Program-made: the position numbers and the translations under genes
Source of the DNA: CAMLQK01 sp035478775
GTDB taxonomy: Bacteria; Patescibacteriota; Saccharimonadia; Saccharimonadales; UBA4665
Length of the DNA: 40,320 bases
NCBI GenBank assembly: GCA_035478775.1
Contig: DATIJG010000022.1
Location: 1 to 40,320, forward strand
Reading direction: 5' to 3'
The notes under the pieces: generated by a model
Told to the model about the DNA's origin: nothing
The model's input: the letters and a program-made list of their open reading frames with translations, nothing else
Databases searched by the model: none
Shown: piece after piece, positions 30,571-37,075 of the stretch
Layout of the letters: every line of letters starts with the position of its first letter
Numbering within the stretch: the stretch's first letter is position 1

Positions 30571-31857
30571 CTATTCCTCGATTCCTTCGCGTTGCCATTT
30601 TTGCCACTCCAGCGAGTCACCGCGCAGCACCATATGGAAGCCACGTATCAGCGCGTGGAACTCAATCCACACTACCACATAAAACAACGGCCAAGTAAAC
30701 GGCCACAACACAAGCAGCTTAGCACGTTCTTTAAAGGTCAGGCGCTCGCCAAATACCGCTACCGTAAAGTACGAAATACCCACGAACAGCATACTGAGCG
30801 CCAGCGATACAAACTCGCCCGAAAGTACACTGTAGGTTATAAGCAAAGTGGCACCGATTGGCTCCAAAATAAGCTGTAGTTCCGAAAACAGAGCGAACGG
30901 CAAAATGAACCAACCTAAAAACTTGTTGTGTTTTTTGTCGAGCGAGAAGAACATGCGGCGGTAATGCAAAAAGGTATCGAAACGGCCCTTCTTCCAGCGC
31001 AAACGTTGGTTAATCAAGGCCAAATAGTTGCTGGCACCTTCCGTGTAGCAAATAACGTCTTCGGCATAAATGCTGCGCATGCCGTGGTATTTGGTGCGCA
31101 TCGACATTTCGATGTCTTCAGTCTTGTTCTTTTCGTCAAAGTAGCCAAAATACTCAAAAGTTGTGGCGCGCCTAAACGCCGCACAGGCACCACCGTAAAT
31201 GTACTCAGCGCCCATCACGCAGTGTGCCCGTTTAAAGTAGAACCCAAACAAATATTCGAGCCGTTGCATCTGACCGATGATGCGGCCATGGACGTTTGCT
31301 ACACGCACGTTGCCCACCACTGCAGACACACGCGGATCGCGGAAATGTTCGACCAAATTGCCAACGGCATCTGGCGCTAGCGCCGAATCAGCGTCGATGG
31401 TTAAAACAAATTCGCCTTTACTGCGCTTGATACCAATGTTAAGGGCACGACCCTTGCCGCCGCTACTTATATAAATCTGGCGGATTGGGCGAAGATCTTT
31501 ACGACGACGGTGGCGCGCAATAAAGCTATCTACAATCTGGCGCGAATTATCAGTGGAACCATCGTTGACTACAACGATTTCAATATTTTTGTAGCGGTTA
31601 GCAAGCACCGACTGCATTGTTTTCAGCACACCTACTTCTTCGTTCCAGGCCGGAATAATCACCGACACCAGCGGGTTGAACGGCTGTAGCGCGCCGTGCT
31701 TTTTTACTTCGCGCTTTAAAACACGCAAACGCCGGCGGGCTTGGGTTACCGAGAAACTAGCAGCGAACATTAAAAATATAAAGTACTTTACCAGCATAAT
31801 AGTGGCCAAAAAGATGGTCATGTTACGGAAGAATAAAAAGAGTGCTTGGTTAGTCAT
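30571..31857 (-). CDS. GT2 processive glycosyltransferase (PgaC/HasA-like)
   Basis: A 428-residue membrane glycosyltransferase. One N-terminal membrane helix, then a GT-A domain: SVIIPAWNEE, VVVNDGSTD, the metal-binding TIDADSALAP, the general-base KTEDIEMSMR, and QRLRWKKGR (QxxRW), the hallmark of processive enzymes such as cellulose, chitin, hyaluronan and poly-GlcNAc synthases. Three or four membrane helices follow at the C terminus. It would polymerise and extrude a sugar chain. Its ATG overlaps the stop of the sortase-like gene as TAATG, and it is one base ahead of the GH-like gene. Confidence 0.92.
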   Translation of the reverse strand: MTNQALFLFFRNMTIFLATIMLVKYFIFLMFAASFSVTQARRRLRVLKREVKKHGALQPFNPLVSVIIPAWNEEVGVLKTMQSVLANRYKNIEIVVVNDGSTDNSRQIVDSFIARHRRRKDLRPIRQIYISSGGKGRALNIGIKRSKGEFVLTIDADSALAPDAVGNLVEHFRDPRVSAVVGNVRVANVHGRIIGQMQRLEYLFGFYFKRAHCVMGAEYIYGGACAAFRRATTFEYFGYFDEKNKTEDIEMSMRTKYHGMRSIYAEDVICYTEGASNYLALINQRLRWKKGRFDTFLHYRRMFFSLDKKHNKFLGWFILPFALFSELQLILEPIGATLLITYSVLSGEFVSLALSMLFVGISYFTVAVFGERLTFKERAKLLVLWPFTWPLFYVVVWIEFHALIRGFHMVLRGDSLEWQKWQREGIEE

Positions 31858-32507
31858 TACTGGTCTACCCCTTGCACCGAAAGTAGGTTGGCCTCGACGA
31901 CCACATTACTGTGTGCACTTGTGTCGTTACAGCTAATAATAAGCTTGCTAGTAACACCGCTGTCGCTTGCCACATACGGCACGCTATCAGCATATACTTT
32001 CGCACTCGTCACTTTAAATACGTAGCGCCAGGCGTTGTCGGTGTCCATGAATAGGTTGCTGCCGACGCTTGGCAGGTTTTGGTCGTTAAGCGTACGGAAG
32101 CTAGAACGGCAATATAATAGCGCCGTGCCGATATTGCCATTGCGCGGCGGCACAGGGATTAACAGATGCAGGGCGTTGGAACGCGCCAGCCAGCCGTTGT
32201 TGTAAATAGGCGGCGCGATATCGAGGCGCTCATTCCGTTCTGGCAACTTTACGTTAATCGGGCGGCCAAAACTACCATATAAACTGCTGTTTAAATGAGA
32301 AGCGGTTGTTAAATTATAGCTATCTGCGTAAGCCTGCAAATTTACCGGGTCAATGGTATGCACAAATGGTAGTGAGCGACTATACACCGATTCGTAGCCA
32401 CTCATAAGCAAAAACACACTAATAAACAGACAGGCTAAAAGAACAGTGCCCCGCCCGAGCCATAAACACGCAGCACGTACTCGTTTTTTAAAGCCTAGGC
32501 GCTTCAT
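31857..32507 (-). CDS. sortase-fold-like exported protein, catalytic His absent
   Basis: A 216-residue protein with a positively charged N terminus and one membrane helix (LLACLFISVFLLMSG). The ectodomain resembles the sortase beta barrel in order: INVKLPERNERLDIAPPIYNNG, GTALLYCRSSFRTLND, WRYVFKVTSAKVYADSV, KLIISCNDT. In active sortases the third of these reads GHR with the catalytic His, and the last TC with the catalytic Cys. Here the His position is Cys (YCRSS) and the SCND may hold the Cys. It may be a degenerate or divergent sortase, so the assignment is tentative. It is coupled by ATGA to the small membrane gene upstream and by TAATG to the GT2 gene downstream. Confidence 0.5.
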   Translation of the reverse strand: MKRLGFKKRVRAACLWLGRGTVLLACLFISVFLLMSGYESVYSRSLPFVHTIDPVNLQAYADSYNLTTASHLNSSLYGSFGRPINVKLPERNERLDIAPPIYNNGWLARSNALHLLIPVPPRNGNIGTALLYCRSSFRTLNDQNLPSVGSNLFMDTDNAWRYVFKVTSAKVYADSVPYVASDSGVTSKLIISCNDTSAHSNVVVEANLLSVQGVDQ

Positions 32508-32680
32508 TTGGTCGCCTTTTTGGGTGTGTGTTTGCGTACAAAGCGTTTAGTGCGCCATATTGTCACACCTTTTAAAAACAGTGCGACAACATTAGCTGCA
32601 ATTACCAAGCCAAAAAACGCTAAGAAAAGATACCACAGCACCATAAATGGGCCACTATTCGAATTAAAAACTGGTATCAC
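32504..32680 (-). CDS. small single-span membrane protein, 58 aa
   Basis: A GTG start at 32680 with AGAGG seven bases upstream; the frame is MIPVFNSNSGPF, a hydrophobic helix VLWYLFLAFFGLVIAANVVALF, then a basic tail (WRTKRFVRKHTPKK). The stop overlaps the ATG of the sortase-like gene as ATGA. It is the first gene of the polysaccharide operon. Polysaccharide synthase operons often contain a small membrane partner (as PgaD in pgaABCD), but the similarity here is only of position and size. Confidence 0.65.
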   Translation of the reverse strand: MIPVFNSNSGPFMVLWYLFLAFFGLVIAANVVALFLKGVTIWRTKRFVRKHTPKKATK

Positions 32681-32734
32681 AGGAGCGCCTCTTGTCTCTT
32701 ACCTTTTGTGAGTATTTTCACAACATTCTGCCTG

Positions 32735-32763
32735 ATTTTACCATAACAAAACGCAATATTCAA
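32735..32763 (-). promoter_or_regulatory. classical promoter of the polysaccharide operon
   Basis: On the minus strand TTGAAT, 17 bases, TAAAAT. The predicted start is near 32728, giving a leader of about 48 bases. Confidence 0.65.
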
Positions 32764-32780
32764 CAACATTTTTGTTGAAT
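32758..32780. repeat. 9-bp inverted repeat overlapping -35
   Basis: ATTCAACAA (32758-32766) and TTGTTGAAT (32772-32780) with a five-base loop. The left arm is the -35 of the promoter for the downstream operon. It is a candidate operator, or it may end the upstream operon (stop at 32799). Confidence 0.5.
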
Positions 32781-32798
32781 TGTCACATTTGTTAGCTT

Positions 32799-34070
32799 CT
32801 AAGCAATGCGGACGCGTTTGCTGGAACGTTCTACGTGGTCCCAGCTGGCACGGTGCATTTCGCGGCGTAATAATTCACGCCGTTTACTAAGGGATTTCAT
32901 GAGTGCTGCAAATTCCACAGCCGTTAGCACGTACATCATAAAATATACGAACGGCAAGGCATACACGAGCTGCGCTTTAGTACGCCAGGTTTCGGTAGTT
33001 TCGCCCGATACCATCAGCAGCACAAAAGCAGTCACGATTAGGTACACGCTTATGAGCGACGTCGCATCAGCGTACATCGCCGCTACAACCAAGATATACC
33101 CAACCAGGAGCGGCTCAAGCAGCAACACAAACTCCCCTATAATAGCATACGGCAATTGGTAGAAAGTGAGGCGTTTATCGTACTTTTTTGCACGGTTAAA
33201 AAACAACATTTGGTTTTTAAGCAGTGTTTGCATGCGCCCATATTTCCAGCGGAACCGTTGTTTTATAAGGGCGCGAAAGGTCAACACATGCTCTGTATAC
33301 GCCAAAGCATCGGCAGCATAATGAATGCGAAACTTCTGGTTGCCATATTCGCGGATGAGCTTCACGGTCAAATCAATATCTTCGGTCATGGTGTCAGTGT
33401 CGTACAAGCCAGTTTTTAGAAGTGCTTTTTTGCGGAATGTCGAACCCACACCACCCACGATATATTCCATGTTCATAGTGGTAAGTGCCCGTTTCATGCG
33501 GTACGAAATTAGGTATTCAAAACGCTGCGCCACACCCAGCCACGCACGAGTTGGGATAATTTTAACGTTGGCGGCGCTGGCTATAATGCGCCGGTCGCGA
33601 AAATGCCCCACCATATTGGTAACTGCTTGCGGGTGCAGCAGCGAATCAGCATCTACCACCATAACAAGCGAGCCTTTAGCGTGGTATTGCACCGCTCGGT
33701 TAATGGCCATCGCTTTGCCGGCATTTACTTGCCTTACCACTGTAATCTTGCCGGGGTGTTTACGTTGGAATTGGCGTAACCTGGCGTAAGTTTTATCTTC
33801 CGACCCATCATCGACCACAATGATTTGCTTGTTTTTGTACGTAGTCGCCAGTAGCGATTCCACGGTACGGATAACGCCGGTTTCCTCGTTATATGCTGGC
33901 ACGATAATTGAAATTAACGGCGTGTGGGCACGTTTGGCTTGGTTGAAATGCGCCTTTTTCATTTCGCGGATATCATACATATCGGCTCCAATCAACATGG
34001 TTAGTACCCGTGCAAAATTGAGCAAACTTAAGATCGCAATACAATAGTAAAAAACGTGGGCGAAAGTCAT
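32799..34070 (-). CDS. GT2 processive glycosyltransferase
   Basis: About 423 residues from the ATG at 34070. Layout as in the other synthase: N-terminal helix, ISIIVPAYNEET, VVDDGSEDKT, metal-binding VVDADSLLHP, TEDIDLTVKL, QRFRWKYGRM, then about four membrane helices. It is clearly a paralogue of the gene at 30571 (same QxxRW type) but only moderately similar. It probably makes a second surface polysaccharide or a branch. The ATG overlaps the stop of the 29-residue ORF as ATGA and follows the LPXTG-like gene, so the three form an operon. Confidence 0.92.
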   Translation of the reverse strand: MTFAHVFYYCIAILSLLNFARVLTMLIGADMYDIREMKKAHFNQAKRAHTPLISIIVPAYNEETGVIRTVESLLATTYKNKQIIVVDDGSEDKTYARLRQFQRKHPGKITVVRQVNAGKAMAINRAVQYHAKGSLVMVVDADSLLHPQAVTNMVGHFRDRRIIASAANVKIIPTRAWLGVAQRFEYLISYRMKRALTTMNMEYIVGGVGSTFRKKALLKTGLYDTDTMTEDIDLTVKLIREYGNQKFRIHYAADALAYTEHVLTFRALIKQRFRWKYGRMQTLLKNQMLFFNRAKKYDKRLTFYQLPYAIIGEFVLLLEPLLVGYILVVAAMYADATSLISVYLIVTAFVLLMVSGETTETWRTKAQLVYALPFVYFMMYVLTAVEFAALMKSLSKRRELLRREMHRASWDHVERSSKRVRIA

Positions 34071-34156
34071 TTTCGGCCACGTTTCAGCTGGTCTGTCGGA
34101 ACGAGCGCAATCGCTACGATCTTGGTAGTCTTTTTTGCAACATTCCACCTCATCAT
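34067..34156 (-). CDS. 29-aa basic peptide coupled to GT2 gene
   Basis: An ORF of 29 codons starting ATGATG; it begins MMRWNVAKKTTKIVAIALVP and ends in QLKRGRK, with a stop that overlaps the GT2 ATG as ATGA. It starts eight bases after the LPXTG-like gene. It could be a functional small protein, but it equally may serve only to load ribosomes for the GT2 gene, which has no Shine-Dalgarno site of its own. Confidence 0.45.
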   Translation of the reverse strand: MMRWNVAKKTTKIVAIALVPTDQLKRGRK

Positions 34157-34164
34157 TTTAGGCT

Positions 34165-34356
34165 TTACGCGTTGTACTTATGGCGCAAGGCTCGCACAAC
34201 AATTTGGCTGATAACCGCCGTAACGCCAATTGTTATAGCTGCACACGCCAAAATTGTGGCAAGCGTGTTGCCATGGGTGTTAGGGAGCACAATTACTCCG
34301 GCACCAGTTACCGCACCACCACCAATAACAGAACCTTCACCGCCTTTTCCGTACAT
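34165..34356 (-). CDS. LPXTG-like micro-protein
   Basis: A 63-residue protein from the ATG at 34356 (AGGAG site seven bases upstream). The N-terminal third is Gly-rich (YGKGGEGSVIGGGAVTGAG). It is followed by VLPNTHGN, close to LPXTG, then a hydrophobic stretch (TLATILACAAITIGVTAVIS) and a basic tail (RALRHKYNA). This is the order of a sorting signal: LPXTG, membrane helix, positive tail. There is no N-terminal signal peptide, so export would be unusual. Small proteins of this shape are typical of Saccharibacteria. A sortase-like gene is 1.7 kb downstream. The Gly of LPXTG is replaced by His, followed by Gly. Confidence 0.7.
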   Translation of the reverse strand: MYGKGGEGSVIGGGAVTGAGVIVLPNTHGNTLATILACAAITIGVTAVISQIVVRALRHKYNA

Positions 34357-34422
34357 CGCATCTCTCCTAAAAGTTAAAAGGGCCGCTGCATACACGCAGT
34401 CGACCCTCGATACTATGGGTGT

Positions 34423-34451
34423 ATTGTAGCACTTTTAAGTGTTGTTGTAAA
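34423..34451 (-). promoter_or_regulatory. classical promoter of the LPXTG-like operon
   Basis: On the minus strand TTTACA, 17 bases, TACAAT, with an extended TGC. The predicted start is near 34416, giving a leader of about 60 bases with a CTGC-GTGTAT-GCAG hairpin flanked by GGG/CCC. CACTT-AA-AAGTG forms a small inverted repeat in the spacer. Confidence 0.65.
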
Positions 34452-34545
34452 TAACATAACAAAAAGCTTATGCTAAATGCTTGCATTTTAGGGGGAACTC
34501 GCGGTATATTTTTGCCAGCAATCGAGATGCCATGGGATTGTTTTT

Positions 34546-34551
34546 TATAAT
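34546..34551 (+). promoter_or_regulatory. -10 box of the second beta-helix gene
   Basis: TATAAT, 12 bases before the ATG at 34564. The leader would be about six bases, unlike the 200-base leader of the paralogue at 4141. Confidence 0.5.
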
Positions 34552-34563
34552 ACAGAGGTTTTC

Positions 34564-36024
34564 ATGGCACGACTCCCTACTCCGGGCCTTGACGAAGGTC
34601 AATGGGGCGACATACTAAACGAATATTTGCTTGTTGAGCATGCTACTGATGGCTCATTGCGGCGCAACTTTGTACAAACAGGTGGTGATATTGGCGGCAC
34701 TGCCAGCACACCGCTTACACGGGTACGCACCTATGCAGCTGTTGTTGGCCCACCAGGCACAGTGGCAGATTACACCTGTACGGGCGTTGCCGACAACGTG
34801 CAGATCCAGGCAGCCATTAACATGGTGGCCACAAGCGGCGGCGGTGTGGTATTTATGCGGCGGGGTACTTACCGCATTGCAAGCACCATAACCTTCCCTT
34901 TAAGCGCGAACGTTATGGTGGTGGGCGAAAAATGGGCCAAACAGGGCAGTGGAGGTACCATATTTAAAACAAGTGCCGGTGTTTCGCTTACAGATATGTT
35001 TTTGATAGCAGGCAATGCCAACCCGGGCAGCAACACCGATTTATCGCATGACAATGGTTTTACAAACGTAACTTTCGATGGAAATGCTACCACTACAAAT
35101 TTACTTACCTTATCCAATACTGACACGGTGAAGCTCGAACATATACGGATGGTTGGTGCCACCAACTCTATAAACACCGTCTGGAACTCCGCCAGCGACC
35201 CGGTTACCGCGACCGTGCCTGGTGCGATTTTCCTACGCGATTCTATTATTTCGGCTAATAGCGGTGTGGGCATTAACTTGCAATTTCAAACCCAATGCTG
35301 GATTAGTGATTGCTGGTTTTCCGGGTCATCAGTAACTACCTGGATAAATATAAAGTCGAGCAATAAGATACACGTAATCAATTGTGAATTCGATTCGGCC
35401 GCAACTTCTATTGCCCTCTCCGACACCACAACCGTTGCCACTAACGACATCGTGGTACAAGCTTGTACCTTTGTGCAAAGCAGCGGCAACGCCTGGACCG
35501 ACTCGCGCACCAATGCAGCAAGCGACCGCGTGCATATTAGCGGCACAATTTTACCAGGCATTACCCACGACAAGCTTGTCGGAGCGCATAATTCGGTATG
35601 GCTCAGTGATGGCATGCAACCAGTCACCATTCAATCACAAGCTGTTGGCGATACGCCGCTCATTTTAAAGGGAGTTTCCGGTCAAACCGGTAGATACATA
35701 CAGGTCCAAAATAGCAGTGGCACTCAGTTACTGTTTATAAATAGTACCGGCAGCCTCTTTGTTGCCAATGGCAGTGCGACTACACCAGGAGTCAGCTTTG
35801 CCAACGATGTTGGTTCAGGTTTTTACCGTATTGCAGCAAACACTATCGGCATGGCCATTAACGGTGTACAGGTCTTACAATTTGATGCTGGCGGCCTAAC
35901 AGTAAACCGCATAAGTACCGTCCAAAAGAATGCGCTCACCCCAACAAATGGCATGATTATATACGACACCACCCTTAATAAATTCCAAGGATACGAAAAT
36001 GGCACCTGGGTAAATTTGGTATAA
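34564..36024 (+). CDS. beta-helix tail-spike-like protein
   Basis: A 486-residue protein. Residues 1-38 repeat the RLPxxGxDxGxWGxxLNxxLxVxHxxDGxLxxN module of the protein at 4141. Residues 55-330 form a right-handed beta helix (YTCTGVADNVQIQAAINMVA, then short rungs such as FLRDSIISANSGVGINLQFQ). The C terminus (about 395-486: GFYRIAANTIGMAINGVQVL and GMIIYDTTLNKFQGYENGTW) resembles the terminal knob of phage tail fibres. There is no signal peptide. It may be an adhesin or polysaccharide-binding spike. It is divergent from the GT2 operon and ends at a terminator. Confidence 0.8.
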   Translation: MARLPTPGLDEGQWGDILNEYLLVEHATDGSLRRNFVQTGGDIGGTASTPLTRVRTYAAVVGPPGTVADYTCTGVADNVQIQAAINMVATSGGGVVFMRRGTYRIASTITFPLSANVMVVGEKWAKQGSGGTIFKTSAGVSLTDMFLIAGNANPGSNTDLSHDNGFTNVTFDGNATTTNLLTLSNTDTVKLEHIRMVGATNSINTVWNSASDPVTATVPGAIFLRDSIISANSGVGINLQFQTQCWISDCWFSGSSVTTWINIKSSNKIHVINCEFDSAATSIALSDTTTVATNDIVVQACTFVQSSGNAWTDSRTNAASDRVHISGTILPGITHDKLVGAHNSVWLSDGMQPVTIQSQAVGDTPLILKGVSGQTGRYIQVQNSSGTQLLFINSTGSLFVANGSATTPGVSFANDVGSGFYRIAANTIGMAINGVQVLQFDAGGLTVNRISTVQKNALTPTNGMIIYDTTLNKFQGYENGTWVNLV

Positions 36025-36028
36025 AAAA

Positions 36029-36060
36029 GACAGAGCCTCTTTTTTAGAGAGGCTCTTGTC
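36029..36060. terminator. intrinsic terminator (bidirectional)
   Basis: AGAGCCTC and GAGGCTCT form an eight-base stem extended by GAC/GTC. On the minus strand six Ts follow, so it ends the gene at 36084. It lies five bases after the beta-helix stop and can serve both convergent genes. Confidence 0.85.
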
Positions 36061-36083
36061 AGGGTGTTAGCTAAAGCTTATGA

Positions 36084-36461
36084 CTAGAAGCGTTCGCTTG
36101 GGTCACCAGCATAGCCGCTACCACCATGGGCAACTACCCAGTTTGCACACTGGTTCCAGCTATTAAAGCCGTATACGAACCAATAGCCGTGGTTACAGTT
36201 TTCTTTAGCTGTAGGTGCCGGCGTAGAAACATAGCGCAAGCAGTTGTCGAGGTCTTTAAACCCAAGAGCCTGCCAGCCTGCCCCACCATATTGTGCGTAG
36301 CAAACTTTTTGGGAAGTAGGCTTTGGCACATTAAAGAAGTTGGGGGCAGCAGCTGCGACGCCCGTTGCACTTACAACAGCTACAGTAGCAACAACTACGA
36401 ATGCGCTCACAATTTTTGTTGAGCGAATGCTGTTTACTAGCGTTGTGACGATTTGCCTCAT
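36084..36461 (-). CDS. small secreted Cys/Trp repeat protein
   Basis: About 125 residues from the ATG at 36461. A signal peptide is clear: basic start, hydrophobic core (IVSAFVVVATVAVVSATGVA), AAA end. The mature part has two copies of a motif with pattern Cys, about 12 residues, W..LGF or YGFNSW, four to five residues, Cys-x-x-W/Y-V: (CYAQYGGAGWQALGFKDLDNCLRYV) in short, CYAQYGG...DNCLRYV and CNHGYWF...NQCANWV. The four cysteines could make two disulfides. Function unknown; it may be a small binding domain. AGGAG lies upstream. Confidence 0.7.
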   Translation of the reverse strand: MRQIVTTLVNSIRSTKIVSAFVVVATVAVVSATGVAAAAPNFFNVPKPTSQKVCYAQYGGAGWQALGFKDLDNCLRYVSTPAPTAKENCNHGYWFVYGFNSWNQCANWVVAHGGSGYAGDPSERF

Positions 36462-36536
36462 AGGCTGCATCTCCTAACCATTAAATTTGAAACATACTTC
36501 CTAAGTCTACCGAACAGAAACGTTATTGCAAAGTGT

Positions 36537-37073
36537 TTAAACCTTTTTTACTACACTTTTTGCCACAACCGACTCCTTACGGTTAAGGCTAAACTGTTCA
36601 ATAAGCGCCGAAATGATGCCAACTATAAGCAGTAAAAAGCCATACACGGCAAAGTTTTGAGCTAAAGGATGGTTGTTCATAAGGCCGACAACCGGTAAAG
36701 CCAACAGCATCACAAACGCCATTCTAAACGAAGTTTCACTGCCCACCCGCGTGACAAACGCAGCGATCGCATACAAAAGCAAGAAAATCTCACCGTAAGC
36801 GATATCCTTGAACAGTACACCAACCAGTAAGATTAACAGCACAACACTGGAACTAAGCACGCGCCGCACTGCTACAATAAACCCCTGCGGACCTTTTTCT
36901 TTGGGGGCTTTGTCTTTTTGCATAAAGTCACTGCCCTGCACTGTTCGGATAGGTAAAACAGCTTTTTTGCTCATTTTACGGGTAGGCGTTGAAGCTACAG
37001 TTGTAACGTCCAAAGCTCGCTTGGCAGGCTTTTTTGTCTGTTTTTTAGCGCCAGTCGATTTGTGTTCTGCCAT
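36537..37073 (-). CDS. membrane protein with basic N-terminal tail
   Basis: A 178-residue protein. Residues 1-65 are Lys-rich and probably disordered (STGAKKQTKKPAKRAL and similar). Residues 75-165 contain three or four membrane helices (SSSVVLLILLVGVLFKDIAY, FRMAFVMLLALPVVGLM). Not recognised. An AAGGAG site precedes the ATG and the gene starts two bases after the stop of the upstream membrane gene, so it is part of that operon. Confidence 0.7.
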   Translation of the reverse strand: MAEHKSTGAKKQTKKPAKRALDVTTVASTPTRKMSKKAVLPIRTVQGSDFMQKDKAPKEKGPQGFIVAVRRVLSSSVVLLILLVGVLFKDIAYGEIFLLLYAIAAFVTRVGSETSFRMAFVMLLALPVVGLMNNHPLAQNFAVYGFLLLIVGIISALIEQFSLNRKESVVAKSVVKKV

Positions 37074-37075
37074 TT

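Noticed and set aside
34564..36024. Prophage remnant
   Set aside because: The tail-fibre-like C terminus suggests phage, but no capsid, terminase, portal or integrase gene lies nearby and the flanks are envelope operons.
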